Assembly (NCBI GenBank): GCA_030490835.1
Contig: CM059972.1
Location: 14,175,764-14,239,763, forward strand
Length of the DNA stretch: 64,000 nucleotides
Source of the DNA: Annona cherimola
Lineage: Eukaryota; Streptophyta; Magnoliopsida; Magnoliales; Annonaceae
Direction: 5' to 3'
Every line of letters starts with the position of its first letter. Within the stretch, counting starts at the first letter, position 1. The notes under the pieces are model-generated. The model was not told where the DNA came from and did not search any database. It was given only the letters and a program-made list of their open reading frames with translations. The translations under genes and the position numbers were made by a program. Shown here in pieces: positions 1-12,035 of this stretch.

Positions 1-928
1 TTTTGTCCTATAGTAACATACTGGCGCATGAAAATTCATTACTAGACATCTTACATTGGGTTGTCTTCTGTCTTGTAGCAAGGCAACTGAAGTTATATGA
101 TAGGGCCAACTCACCCATAGCTTCAATTCATGCATTTAGCACATGTAAGAATGACACGATGAAAATTAAAAAATAAATAGATGTCAAAGCTTTTCAAGCC
201 CAAAACACATAAAAAACTCACAATCAAAACAAAACACATACATAGTCTAATTTTACCAATCCATCAACAACTTAATGGCTCATAAATCTAATATCATATT
301 TGGACGTATTACTCTAAGTTTTCTTTTGCACTGACATGTGATATACAGATGTCCTACTTGGCTACATCACCATTTGCAATTAGTATCTGAACAGAGAATC
401 TTAAAGAAATTATGTGAAATAAAAAAATCTGTGTTCCATGTGTTAGGCATGCTTCAAATATGCCACGAAGTTTGGCCTATCTTACATAAAATAACCAAAA
501 TGAAAGCGTATAATCTAAACCACGCATGAATTATATAAATCTCCATAATACCCAATTCTAAAATAAAAAAACCCACAATCTAAAGCATGTATGAACAGTA
601 TAATCCCTACAATATCAAAATATAAAATAAAGATCCCACGATCTGCCGCATGCGTGAACTATAGAAATCCCCAAGAACGGCCCGAATAATTTCTGAACAA
701 AAATCGTAGAAATTAATAATTCCTACCAATTACCCAATAAATATGGATTCAAAGACGAGAGAATATATACTTGGTTAGTTGGGAGGCCGAAATGCACACA
801 GGTTAGTCGTCTTCTCTTCCAAATCATCAACCCACGAAAATCTAGCACCTATGCAGCTTTCAAGCTATAGAGGAAATGAGGCAACCGAAAATTTCAAATC
901 ATTTATATGTCGGGTCAAAATGGAAGAT
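1..928. other. AT-rich intergenic sequence, no gene seen
   Basis: No reading frame with recognisable protein content on either strand. Open frames are short and interrupted. No repeat structure is obvious by eye. Confidence 0.6.
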
Positions 929-1192
929 AATCAACTTAGGCCGGCCTAAAAACATATTTTTAAGTGTTTTTCTATTTTTTAAAAAATATTAAGCTAGGTA
1001 TATTGAATTTATAAATTAATTTTTACTTTTTTAGATATTTTAAAGTATTTTTTAAAGATTTTTAAACATAATGACATTACCATAATTTTCTGAGGACTTA
1101 GTTTATAAATCCAATACACTTAGCCCAACTTTTTTATGAAAAACTGAAAAATACCTAAAAATATATTTTTTAGACTGGCCTAAGAGGATCAG
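929..1192. mobile_element. foldback (long terminal inverted repeat) MITE
   Basis: The two ends are long inverted copies of each other. The left arm runs TTAGGCCGGCCTAAAAACAT, and the reverse complement of the right arm gives TTAGGCCAGTCTAAAAAATA. The match continues inward through an A/T-rich stem, including a shared 'ttgaatttataaa'-type tract. The interior encodes nothing. Length and structure fit a non-autonomous DNA transposon, but no clear target-site duplication was resolved, so the superfamily is open. Confidence 0.6.
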
Positions 1193-3568
1193 CCTCGATC
1201 AAAATACCTTGTTTTTGTGGTCTCACATGCCATCTCTTCCCTCACGTGCGAGCAAATTCAAATGGATGCTCTAGATGCTCTCCACAGAAATGGACGGTGC
1301 GATGGGGGTTCCCAGCTCCAGTTTCTATCTAGCCATGAAAAGGGGCTGATGATAATATAATCAAATTTTATTTTGCAAATATGGATAGTTTTTTCTGTTG
1401 GAAACCCAAACTTTGACCAATGCAGCAGAAATTAAAAGCATTCGTGGGATGCTATGAAATGCAAAGAAGCCATTTCTCAGTGGTTAGACATCACCATAGA
1501 ATCCATTGAAAATACGGAGGAAAAAGGAAAATATGTCGAGTAGGACAAAAATTACCACATCACTGCTTGGCACACTACGAGGAAAATCCCTTATAACACT
1601 TCAATGTTCTTAGAGCTATTATTACGCAAATCCCTTCGCCCGTAACCGAACAAATTCAGCCACCTTATAGCTGTATGCGTTGAAAAACCTTACTAATTAA
1701 AACTAATCAGGTTAAGACCCTTCATGCTAAATTATAAAGAAAAATAAACTAAAAATAAAAGCATAAATGAATTCATAGCATATATATACTCCGCAATGAA
1801 AGTAGAAGTATATCTTGTGGTTTCTAGTCTTCTAAGTTAGTGTCTAAAATTTTCTAGAAGAGTCTTTTACTGTTGTTTAATGATGAAATGTTAGAAATGA
1901 AACTCTTATGCATAATCCGGAGACCACAACTGTACCTATCTTTCTTATTCGTAATTTAATTCATCATAAAAATAGAAATTAGACAATAAGATTTCTACGT
2001 ATAAAAAATGCATACTCTATTAAATTATTTAGTCCTATAAACATTATAAGATTACCTTTAAATTGGGTTACTCTTTATGATAATATATAGAACTATTGTC
2101 TATGTATATCTAAAATCCAACCGTATTAGCATAAGTAATCTTTCTCATTCTCATTTTTTTGATAGAAAGTCATTTAGCATTTTTTCTCATGGTGAGTCAT
2201 TTAGCATTTTTATTATACATTCCATGGCAATGATTTTAATGTCTTCGTCTCTTTACTTTTTGCCTGTGACGCATTGGAGGCGGCTTACTTATCTTCCTCG
2301 CTGGCAATAGGCGAACATAGAAAATGGCATCAACTCTCACCGCAGAGATATTGAAAAATAAAAAATAATGGCATGAGGGAAAATGCTGACATAAAAAAGT
2401 AGATGAATTACTGCCTTGCTCAATAGCAACGGAGATCAACGGGTAGGTAGATTTGAAATGGCATGAGAGAAATTACAGTAGGAAAGAAGAAAAATGAGGC
2501 AATAGAAAATCAGAAATCTCTATGGAAAATGCCTAATCGCAAGACTCCATCCTCTCCTCTCTCGTGATTATCTGCAGCTGGACACCGTTCCCAGGATTTT
2601 GAGAATCTGCTCTCACTAGCCACTACTGTACTGCCGTTTCATGGCTAGGATTCAACCGCCGAATGGCAGTACCAAGTAAAATCGCAGGATGGAGCGTCGA
2701 GAAGGTGGCTGGGTATAAAACTTTTCAGCCAAAATTTTGGCATTAAATTTTTTTTATTTTTCATAATTATCTTATTTTTAATTATTTTTCAGATTTTCTT
2801 ATATAATTACTTAACTTTTCAATTATTTTTACGCAATTAATGATATAATTAACTTATTTATTTTAACTTTATTCTTTTTACACTTCATCGTTACCCTTAT
2901 AATATAATATTATTTTTTATTACTTTAACTACTTCCACTCTAAAAAAATTTCATTAAAAAGTTTAAGCTCAACCAAATTTACAGTGTCTAACATTGGCTG
3001 ATCCGAAGGCCAACCGAACGCACGGAATCAGCATCCATTTATCAAATTCCTTAAGCTGGATTGACAGATTTAAGGGGAAACACTTCAAAGCTCATATATT
3101 AAAATATATTCAATGTCTGTACGGTAAACTTTGAACTCGTTTGGAAAGTAACTAAAAAAAAATTACGATTTACTGTTCGTTTCATTATTTTAAAATTGGA
3201 TTTTAAATATATAAAAAAAGTAATCTAGGTCCTAAAATATTACTTTTTTAAAAGGTTTAAGACGGAGTTTTGATTTTGATATATCTAACTCATAAAATAG
3301 TTATTTTGCCACAAGCAATACGGAGATTTTGCTACTTACAGTCAAATGTAAGTAAAAATAAAAAAATTTCTGCGAAAAGATGGCAATACTCAGGATGACA
3401 AACCGCGACGAAAACCTTTTTCCATTATTATATATGAACTACGAATTCTATCAAATTACGTATAAAATTTAATTTGTTCATTTGATTTCATTATTATTTT
3501 AAACACACAGAAAGTATCATTTTACTAAAATGTATAAATATATATTTAAAACTCGAGCATGGATCTTC
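1193..3568. other. intergenic, with a degenerate MITE-like stretch
   Basis: No supported gene. Bases about 2725-2975 resemble the interior of the Tourist-like elements elsewhere in the window: TTTTCAATTATTT, then ACTTTATTCT, then an ATCGTTACCCTTATAATATAA-like tract. The terminal repeats there are decayed. The rest is featureless AT-rich DNA. Confidence 0.45.
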
Positions 3569-3913
3569 TCAGATCAGTCCAAAAACCTTTTTTTTTTGTT
3601 TTTTAAAAAGTTTTTTGTGAACATGTTAATTTAGTAGTATTTAATTTATAAAACAAGTATTACTATTTTTAGATATTTGTATATATTTATTTTTTATTTT
3701 TTAAAATAGGAGTATTTAAGTCATTTGAAATTATTTGAAATGACTTAAATAGCCTTTTTTAAAAAATCCAAAATAAATATATACACATATTCAAAAATGG
3801 TAAAACTTGTTTTATAAATTAAATACAACTAGATTAATATATTTGTAAAAAAAATTTCAAAGAAAATAAGTTTTCAAACCGATTTGAAATCGCCGGATTT
3901 TAGATTAATCTGA
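3569..3913. mobile_element. foldback MITE sharing the 'TTTTACCATTTTTGAATAT' stem
   Basis: A nearly complete palindrome with its centre near 3733. The left arm (TCAGATCAGTCC, then AGTATTTAATTTATAAAACA) is mirrored by the right arm. At the centre, AAGTCATTTGAAAT is inverted as ATTTGAAATGACTT. Each arm carries a stem sequence that recurs in other foldback elements in this window: TATTTAATTTATAAAACAAG, then a TTTTACCATTTTTGAATATG-like tract. It has no coding capacity. Confidence 0.65.
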
Positions 3914-4639
3914 AAATATTGTTTGGCCGCTTCCAAAGAATGAAAACATTGAAATTTTATGTTTCATTAATTTGATCAATTCTAATTAAAACTAGACCTA
4001 ATTACCTAAAAGAAAAGGAGATATGATTCCATTCATCCATCTTCATAAAATATTTCACTTATGGCTTCATAAGATTCTAGGCATCAGATTTCACAAGATG
4101 TTTGGTATGATTTTCTGTGAAAACAGCTCAAAAACATATGCTCCCTTTGCTAATGACATGGGATGTTGTCTTGTTGTGTTTTTCTTTTTTTTATACATTC
4201 TCATAAATAATTTAACATCATAACTATCTGACAATCTTTTTTTAACTTTATCTCTATACTCCAACTATCTGTCTCATAAATATTCTATTTATTTTAAATT
4301 TACCTTTATCATATCAATCATTTATATACTTTTCAAAATATTTCTTTGCTTACTCCTCACACTTTCTTCTGTCTCATTGTATAACCACATATTTTTAAAA
4401 AAAATTTACAAAAGTATTATTGTAAGTATATTTAATCTATAAATCAAATTTTACCATTTTGAAAATATGTATATATTTTTTGAATTTCAAATGTAAGAGC
4501 ATTTTAGTCATTTTATATCCCTTGAAAATGACTAAAACGTTCATATACTTGAAATTAAATATATATACAGATCTCCAAAAATCATTAAAATGTGGTACTG
4601 GCATTCAAAGAAAAAAAAAGCCCCCAACATGTTAATTAA
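3914..4639. other. intergenic, with a decayed foldback fragment
   Basis: Bases 4385-4590 repeat the stem motif of the foldback family (ATTTAATCTATAAATCAAAT, then TTTTACCATTTTGAAAATAT) with a short central inversion around AGTCATTTTATATCCC. They look like a partial or decayed copy. Bases 4168-4380 weakly resemble Tourist-like interiors. No gene is supported. Confidence 0.4.
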
Positions 4640-4900
4640 GGGGACATTTGGTATACACGATGAGTGGGAAAGTGCAAGGAAAGTGTGGGAAGTTGGCGCT
4701 GCTTGTGCGAATGCCTTCTCCTCAGCATTTCATTTTTTTAATTTTATCTCTCTATTTCAGTCATTTTTCTTTATAACTAGCCTTTAATAATTTTATTTAT
4801 TCCAACATATCATTTCATATCAATTAACTACTTTTAAAATATTCTCTTTTCCATTTTCCCACTCCATCCCACAAAGATTCGCGGTACCAAACGTACCCCC
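4640..4900. mobile_element. Tourist-like MITE (PIF/Harbinger type), copy 1
   Basis: The termini are GGGGACATTTGG on the left and CCAAACGTACCCCC on the right, inverted versions of each other and variants of the GGGTGTGTTTGG end seen in cleaner copies. A TAA trinucleotide lies immediately left, but its partner on the right is not preserved. The interior is T-rich (TTATTTATTCCAACATATCA) and shares blocks with the next copy at 4956. Confidence 0.5.
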
Positions 4901-4955
4901 ACTCATAACCGAAGGCCAAATCCTAAAACGTACTAAATTTACTTCACGAATCCTA

Positions 4956-5227
4956 GGGTACGTTTGGGAATATGGCGGGGAAATGTGGGATGGAAAATGT
5001 GGTGGCACGGATTTCGAGATCCATCATTTCACAACTAATCATTATATTTTTCCACTTTTACCTTTATATTCTAATCATTTTCTCTATCAACTACCTTCCA
5101 GCAAACTTATTTATTCCAACTTTACCCTTATTATTTCATATCAATTACACAATTTTTAAAATATTCTATTTTCTATTCTCACCAAATACCACATTTTCCA
5201 CAACTTTCATATTCCCAAACATCCCCC
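4956..5227. mobile_element. Tourist-like MITE, copy 2
   Basis: The inverted ends are GGGTACGTTTGGGAAT and ATTCCCAAACATCCCCC. The interior contains TTATTTATTCCAACTTTACC and ATATCAATTACACAATTTTT, closely parallel to copy 1, so both belong to one subfamily. The copies lie 55 bp apart in the same orientation. A 122-codon open frame across it is an artefact of the T-rich interior. Confidence 0.55.
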
Positions 5228-5371
5228 AACAAAAGTTGCTGTATGTTTTTGCCTTTTTCAACCAAAATTTAATAGAAAATGATGTCATGTGGTTAACCGT
5301 ATTGGAGTATCTATGCTATCTATGCGTTCAAACTGCATAGAACCTGTGTGTGTATATTGAAATTTTCTATA

Positions 5372-5553
5372 TGGTTATGAGCTCACTTAGATAAAAGTAT
5401 ACAAATTCTTCCAACATTTTTTGGCTAATCCGTATGCTTATTTTTTATTTTTCAAAATAAAAAAATCACGAGTTTCTCCTTAACAGATATAGATTAGCCA
5501 AAAAATTTTGAAAAAAACTCATATACACTTATCTAAGCGGGGCTCATATCCGC
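5372..5553. mobile_element. short foldback element
   Basis: The left arm, GAGCTCACTTAGATAAAAGT followed by TTTTTTGGCTAATCCGTATG, is inverted on the right as GATTAGCCAAAAAATTTT, then ACACTTATCTAAGCGGGGCT. The ends differ from those of the Tourist-like copies. Total length is about 180 bp with a small loop. It is non-coding. Confidence 0.55.
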
Positions 5554-6545
5554 ACCAGAAAAAAAATATATGGGTCCCATGCAATTTGACATCCACACGG
5601 CTAAGTGCATGGGATCATTCTCCAATTTAATTCTATTTACATTTTTCAATCAAAGTTTAATATCGTTGATAACTAAATATTATTATTATTTGTAGTTAAA
5701 TATAAATCATAAAAAATGATGTAAAATTTGGTTGTAAGTAATATAAAAATTGGTTGTATTTAACAGCATGACACACGGCGCGCACCCTTAAGCAGCAAGT
5801 ATCGGTAGCCAAATCGATTCGTCTAGCGCATTATCTGCTTTATACATAGGTAGCCAAAGAAAAATGGCTGCCTATGACGAAATTTGTTGCTATGACATGG
5901 ATCCGGCGATTGAAGATAATCACCAAACTGATTTGCCACGTGTCGGCTGTTATTTGTATCGAGTATCGAGAAGCTAGTGGAGAATTAAACGACTAGCTGT
6001 TCAATCCCACTACTTTCTAGGTTTCATCGTATCTCGAAAAAGTTATATAATGTTACATCATATGCAGCCTTTTGCGCCGACCCACGATTCTCGTGTCCCC
6101 ACAACATTTCGTTTCAAACGAGTTCTGTTTTTGTTTTCTTGTTTTCTTTTTTTTCTTTTTTTTCCTTTCAAACAAAAAAAAAAAATCTTACGTTTGTTTA
6201 GATTTTTCCCATTATTTTTGAAATCTTGCATTGCTCTGTATTCCATTTCAAAATAAAAAAAGAAGAAAAAAGTGGTAGTGATAATGTGATATAGGATAAG
6301 TAGATCTGACTGGTTGCATCCTCTCGCACTACGCTACCATTCTTCCTCGCGCAGCAAGGTAACCATTGAACCCAACCCACTTCAAACCGGGTTAGGGTTG
6401 GGTGAAGAAATTTGCGTTGGATTTAATTGAAGCTGGGTTGACCCAAAACATCAACCGGCTCAAGTTCCCCTTGACACGGTTTATGCATGATTGTTCATGA
6501 AGTCACTGTTGGGTCGTATACAAGGGGGAGGGGCTTGAATGAGAT
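5554..6545. other. intergenic, nothing recognised
   Basis: No supported gene. Bases 6120-6260 are homopolymer-rich (T runs, then A runs) and form spurious open frames on both strands. Confidence 0.5.
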
Positions 6546-6546
6546 A

Positions 6547-6585
<39 letters not shown>
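6546..6585. repeat. (ATA)n microsatellite
   Basis: About thirteen uninterrupted AAT/ATA trinucleotide units. A typical hypervariable plant intergenic microsatellite. Confidence 0.9.
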
Positions 6586-6586
<1 letters not shown>

Positions 6587-7159
6587 TGAGAATAAAATTA
6601 GGAATGGGACCGATCAAAAAAAAGGAATGGGAAAAATCGCATTTGAAATATAAAATATTATATTGAAAAATGAAAAATTACATTGAAAATTTAAAATTTT
6701 GTCTTGAAGACTGTAAACCTTATCTCCTTTACATGCCGCTGAAGTTTCTTAAATGTATAGTGAAGTGGGACCACATTTTATTCTAGTTCCGCCTAATCTG
6801 AAAATTATTTTAGGCATATATTATTTAGGAAATTAGTACCAAAAGTCATTTAAATTAGGAATTTAAGCGGGCCATAGTCCACAGTCGATGCCAAACAAAA
6901 CTGGTAAAAAAGAAAAATTCATGCTTAGGATTTACTGTTCTTTTTAAAAAGGATTTTTCCGTTCGCTTGCGCCTAAAAAAAGTAGTTTTTTTAACTAGGC
7001 AGTAGGAAGATTGGTGTATTAAAAATTCGATTTCGCAGTGATTTTAGCCGCTGTTAAAATGTTAAAAATAAAAAAATAAAATTTTATATTGAAGCGGAAT
7101 TTAGAGAGAAGCACAGTTATATTATATCTTAACGTAGGGCATCCGGCAGATGAAATCCT

Positions 7160-7652
7160 AGAGTGAGTAGAATCGTTGGGACACAAAGTGAAGAGGCCTT
7201 TACATAATAAAAAAACAAGATGAATTCATCTAGTAGTTAAGTTGTCATGCCAAAACGGATAATATCACAATGTGAGGCCCACGACCCATAAGCCCATAAT
7301 CTTTTTTTAAGTTTGGACATTACAAATGGTATTAGAGTAGTTATCTTCTAGTAAATTTGGGGTAGAAGCCCAGATTTGAGTGAAGTAGGTAGCAACCCAG
7401 AGTGAAGTTGAGTTGAGTTGTAGTTTGAGGCCGAGTCGAGCGAAAGTTAATGGACTTATAACAACTCAGAACCAAATCTCAAATTGAAAAGGAGAGAGAG
7501 TTCCTGGGAGTTTGTAAGTGGATCTAAACTTGAAATATTATTTCACATATTTTAACAGAATGTGGGTGAGTTGCTAAACTAGAGTGCACAATATCACATT
7601 GTAAGATCCACAACTCATCAGCTCAATCATTTTTCTGGGTTTGAGTGTTACA
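7160..7652 (+). mobile_element. degenerate TRIM-like or deleted LTR element
   Basis: Two copies of one end sequence lie about 330 bp apart: AATATCACAATGTGAGGCCC to TTTGGACATTACA (7261-7324), and AATATCACATTGTAAGATCC to TTTGAGTGTTACA (7590-7652). Two bases after the first copy is TGGTATTAGAG (7327-7337). It differs by one base from TGGTATCAGAG, the usual primer-binding site complementary to initiator methionyl-tRNA. A purine-rich tract, GAAAAGGAGAGAGAG (about 7487-7501), precedes the second copy and could be a polypurine tract. The interior is about 160 bp and has no gag or pol. The 5' parts of the LTRs have diverged, so the left boundary is approximate. Confidence 0.5.
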
Positions 7653-8362
7653 CAAATAATTATAACTTTTAATCCAAATAAAATTATAATAGCTACAACA
7701 TATCAACGAAAAGCTAGTTTCGAAGTTAATATCATGATAACTTTTATAAATTCTATTTTTATTCATTTCATTTTTACTATTTTTAACAAATTTTGGCTTT
7801 CTTATTTTTAGTAAAATTCAAATTTATTATTTTTGGTAAATTGCATTTTAGCACTTTTTATACTAGGGTCTGGCTTTATAAATTGCATTTTTGGTAAATT
7901 TATTATTTGCAAATTTTCTTAGTGCTAGGGTTTGGTAGAGCACTTTTATAATTATGTTGTGTTTTTTTTTTCTTCAGAAACTTACAAATACTCTTGAATA
8001 ATATTTTATAGTTTTCCCTCTACGTTTTGTGTTTGAGTTTTCTTGTCAAACTTTATTGTGCTTAAGGGGTGGTCTTGTGCTAACTTTATTTTCATGCTTC
8101 TCTTGCTGCATCATATCTAACCAGCACGGGACATAACCTTTTCAAACCACAACGATCACAATTTGATGATTTTCCAATGAATATTGATGACAAACTACTT
8201 TTTTAGCTACCAAAATAAATCACTAAAATCTCCTTAAAAGAAATAAATAAATAAATTTCCAACATATATGTCCTACACATTCCATTTGATCCCGTAGGCG
8301 TGGAATATGAGGTGGAATAAATTCCAAAAAGCATGGCGTTTCAATTAGATATATATCATAAT
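7653..8362. other. intergenic, nothing recognised
   Basis: AT-rich sequence with no open frame of note and no clear repeat. Confidence 0.5.
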
Positions 8363-8641
8363 GGGGGTCTGTTTAGTAAGAGTCTTTTTATTAAAAAAAA
8401 TTCACACTTTTTTCGAAGTAACTTTTGGTAAATTTTACATCTTAACTACTACCAACTAACTTATTTTTCAAATTAATACTTCTGCATTTAAATTATTTTT
8501 ATATTATTTTATACAATTATCTCAATTTGATATTTATACTCTTTATTTTAGTCATTACCTTTATCATACTACACTGTTCTCAAACTTTTTAAAAAGATTT
8601 CTACAATTTTCTTCCTCAGACGAAATACCAAGCGTGCCCTA
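8363..8641. mobile_element. degenerate Tourist-like MITE
   Basis: The left end, GGGGGTCTGTTTAG, and the right end, ACCAAGCGTGCCCTAAG, are recognisable but decayed versions of GGGTGTGTTTGG and its inverse. The interior has the TTATACAATTATCT and CATTACCTTTATCATACTAC blocks typical of this family. Confidence 0.4.
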
Positions 8642-8819
8642 AGTTGAATACGCTAGGTCGTTAGCCTGTTAGCTGTTTTCGTCTCTAGACGTGTGATTAG
8701 ATGGGAATTCATGGTCTGTGACTCTGCGCTCCGTAGTCCCGTCTCATAATTAGAAAGTCGCCCCAAACAACGCCAATATTTATGTCATGTTAGAACAAGA
8801 ATATTATTTGTTAAAAATT

Positions 8820-9161
8820 AACTATTTATTTAGATCATTTTATATATGATGTTATCTCTTATTAACATATCCCTAAAAATTTAAACTTAATCCCTCTTTT
8901 AAGAATTTAAACTCTTAAAAATCAACTATTTATTTTAAATCATTTTATATCTGATATTAATTAACATATATTTCTATTACAAATTTAAAATTAATCCCTA
9001 AAACTTAACTATTTATTGTAAATCATTTTATATCTGATATTAATTAACATATATTTCAATTACAATTTTAAAATTAATCCCTAAAAATCAACTATTTATT
9101 TTAAATCATTTTATATCTGATATTATTTCTATTACAATTTTAAAATTAATCCCTGTCTTTT
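8820..9161. repeat. tandem repeat, 83-bp unit
   Basis: Copies of a unit beginning AACTATTTATTTTAAATCAT and containing TATATCTGATATTA and AATTAATCCCTAAAA start at 8820, 8924, 9007 and 9090. The spacing between the second, third and fourth copies is exactly 83 bp. The first copy is longer (104 bp) and divergent. The last has lost about 11 bp (TTAATTAACAT region), giving 72 bp. It is not coding. Confidence 0.85.
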
Positions 9162-9663
9162 AACTATTATCAAATTATTTCGTGTCATGTTACCTTCTGC
9201 TAAAGTAAATGCAACAAATGTCAAATCAACATGTAAGACCAACGTGCTGAATCGGCGGATCTTACATTGGATATTTGTGGCCAGCAGCAACGTATATAGT
9301 TCTGTGTATAGACCAATTGGTTGGACTGAATTATTTCTGCGTATGGTTCTATAGAAGAAAAGTATACCTAATCAACATGCGTCCACAGACAGAAAAAAAA
9401 AAATAAAAAGGAAAAGATAAAAAGATAAAGCAGCTAAAGCTTTGGGACCAAAAATCATAAATAATCATTACAAAACCTTTTGGTGCTACAGTAATTAGTC
9501 AACATGAATACCAACCTAACCCTAACAACAAAAAACCCAGCTAGGCTTTGAAAATAATAAAAAAGGGATTGATATGGTGTGGTGGTATAGATACTCCCCA
9601 CTGCACAATAGTATCTTGCTCCATGTACCTATTTCTGGAAGAGTACTTATCAATTTAGATTGT

Positions 9664-9920
9664 GGGTACGTTTGGAAAATAATAATAACTTTTGATAATA
9701 AATTTTTTATATAAAAGTTTTTAAAAAGTAAAAAATATGACTTGACATAACAGAAGTAATAATAAAGAGTCAACAGAATAAAATTAAAATTGATAAGTTT
9801 ATATGAACAATTATATATAAATGATTAAAAAATAAAATAATTGTACAAAAAAATAATTAATTAATTAAAAAACAAAATAGCTGCATAAAGTGAAAAGCTA
9901 CAAATGTTAACAAACACCCC
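9664..9920. mobile_element. Tourist-like MITE, reverse orientation
   Basis: The left end, GGGTACGTTTGG, pairs imperfectly with the right end, AACAAACACCCC. The interior (AGAAGTAATAATAAAGAGTC, AATGATTAAAAAATAAAATA) is the reverse complement of the family interior seen at 15565. The target duplication is not clear. Confidence 0.45.
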
Positions 9921-10838
9921 AATATGCTAATTAAGTATGTTTTCTGCTGTATAAGGAAGTTCTAACAATCATAAGAATGTTGGATGTCTGATGAATTGGA
10001 TTGTTTTCTGCTTATTAGTGGTAAAGATCAAATAAATCATTGAAATCATTAGAAAACGGTTCGATCTCATGCCAAAATAAAATAAAATAAAATAAAATTA
10101 TAAATTTCCAGTTAGCGATGCATTTAATTAGATGCATGGTCCGTTCTGATACCAAAGAGTAAAAATTGTAAGTTTTGAGGCTGTGATCCATTTAGAGGCA
10201 TGGGTCATGGTACGCGGATCATACATTATAATATTAATAAGAATTGCCTTCCTCAAATAATCATCACTCCGGTCCCTGCATTCATAATTAATTACCCTCT
10301 CCCCCTGATTATATATAATGGGCGTATATCTTATTAGAATAAGTGACATTTGTACGAAAGGTAATCAAGAAAAGATTTCATAATACCAACACTAAAAAAA
10401 AAAAAAAAACAGCCGCAGTAGCGACATTAATTCCATTGTATGGCACTATAACATGGTTTGCCATTAATTCCAGAGCACCTCTTTGAAAAAAAAACTAAAA
10501 GGTGCTCACAAGGAATTAATTAACTTGCCTAAAAACCTTCCCCTTCAAATATATGTCTTCACATCACAAACATATATTTCTCACACACCCAAAAAAAAAA
10601 AAAAAAAAAAGGAAAAGAAGCATCATTAATTATCACTCAACAGAAACGGCAAATTAATTAAACAAAGATGAAGGGGACTGAGAAGCGGTCGATTCCAAAC
10701 CGAATTATGACAGCAAACTGCATACCGAAGAAGGTAATAGGATATATGATCAAAGGCATCATCAGCTACACTAGCACCATATCTATATATACGAGATGAG
10801 AATCTCATTTCAAAGCCATCCATCGCTTATTCAAAAAA
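9921..10838. other. 3' flank of the 10839-11588 gene, nothing recognised
   Basis: AT-rich, with A runs at 10393-10410 and 10591-10611. The 3' untranslated region of the neighbouring minus-strand gene should lie in its right part, but I cannot place its end. Confidence 0.4.
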
Positions 10839-11588
10839 CTAGTAAGGATGGAAAAGGCCCGAGACTCCATCGCCCAACGACGACCCAGTTCTCATAAGAG
10901 GTTTTGGGAGACGGAGCAGACGTCTGAGGTCGTCAGTCGCACCGGCCGCATCGACGCTTCTGCCAGTTTCGGCATTGCACCCAGCAGGCTTTGTCCTCAG
11001 AGAAAATTTCGGCAGCGGGAGACTGCTTGGATGCGGAGCAAGAGAGAAGATCGAACCTGAGTGGTCGTCCAACTCATCAAGAGACTGCGCTTTCAGAGAA
11101 GACGAAGAAGAAGATGACGATGATCTTAAAACCATCGGAGCTAACTCCCTGGGGAGCTTGCTCGGGTCAGGACCTAGTCGAGCAGTTGACGACACGGCTC
11201 TCAGGCTCTTCGGGGGAGGCCGAGAAGAATCCTTCTTGAGTGCGGGTTTCTGATCTTTGGTTTTGTTGATGGTGGCGTTGCTTTTCCGAGGATTTGCCGA
11301 TGGAGTAGACAGGCGTCGGGTTTTGGATGGAAGAGAAGGATTTCTGGCCAGAGGGAGAGGAAGTAGCGGCGGTTGGAGCGATGGGAAGGAAGAGAAAGAA
11401 GCGACCCAAGGTGGGTTGCCGAAAAGACTGTCCTTGACGTAGTTGGGAGGATGGTTTGAGAGGTTGGGATTGCCGGAATCGATTTCCGGATAATGGAAGT
11501 GACTCAAACCACTCATGCTGGCATACGCATTTCTTGCTCGATGATTGTGTGCAGAGATAGACTGATCTAGCAAAAGAAGCGCCTCCAT
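10839..11588 (-). CDS. PNRC-like proline-rich protein with a putative decapping-factor-binding motif
   Basis: Single-exon reading frame of 249 residues. The start is supported by an in-frame TGA nine bases upstream of the ATG and by a TATA box about 400 bp upstream. The protein is mostly low-complexity: Pro-rich at residues 58-80, basic and Ser/Pro/Lys-rich at 85-145, with a run of nine serines at 156-164. Two short ordered-looking motifs stand out near the C-terminus: FSLAPHPSSLPLPKFSLR (181-198) and ATDDLRRLLRL (217-227). From memory of the family, plant proteins of this layout are grouped with the proline-rich nuclear receptor coactivator (PNRC)-like proteins. Animal PNRC2 and yeast Edc1 use a short LPxP-type segment to bind Dcp1 and activate mRNA decapping. 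That function here is inference, not visible in the sequence. There is no signal peptide or membrane segment. It is likely soluble and intrinsically disordered. Confidence 0.7.
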   Translation of the reverse strand: MEALLLLDQSISAHNHRARNAYASMSGLSHFHYPEIDSGNPNLSNHPPNYVKDSLFGNPPWVASFSSFPSLQPPLLPLPLARNPSLPSKTRRLSTPSANPRKSNATINKTKDQKPALKKDSSRPPPKSLRAVSSTARLGPDPSKLPRELAPMVLRSSSSSSSSSLKAQSLDELDDHSGSIFSLAPHPSSLPLPKFSLRTKPAGCNAETGRSVDAAGATDDLRRLLRLPKPLMRTGSSLGDGVSGLFHPY

Positions 11589-11984
11589 ACGCGCTCAGCT
11601 AAAGAACCAACTTCAAATATCTATCGAGAGCAAAAGCCCTTCCAATTATACAATGATGAAGAAGAAGAAAGTAAAGATATCGAATGGATGTCAAGAAAAA
11701 AAGGATCTATATTGTGGCTATGATATGCGAAAGAGAAGATAAACTAGGAATTGAAGAAGATATACAAAAACTGCAGATAAAACTGTTCACAGCGAAAAGA
11801 AAATTAGTATTTGGGGATGCGGGTGAAATCCAGGATGGGTGGAACTCGTTTTTTCGGGGTGATTTCAAAGAAATCCTCGAGAAAGGATTCGAGAGGAACC
11901 CCGCCGGATCTGATAAAAATCGATCCGCTATTGCCTCCCTCTCCTTCTTCGTCTTCGATCTGTCTTCCTCGCTCCACCGTTGCC

Positions 11985-11991
11985 TTTTATA
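11985..11991 (-). promoter_or_regulatory. TATA box for the 10839-11588 gene
   Basis: On the minus strand the sequence reads CTATAAAAGGC, a strong plant TATA box. A transcription start some 30 bp downstream would be near 11955, giving a leader of about 370 nt. The leader is purine-rich on the minus strand. Confidence 0.55.
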
Positions 11992-12035
11992 GAGACGAAC
12001 TCGAACACCCAATTTTTATTATAATTATTTTATGG

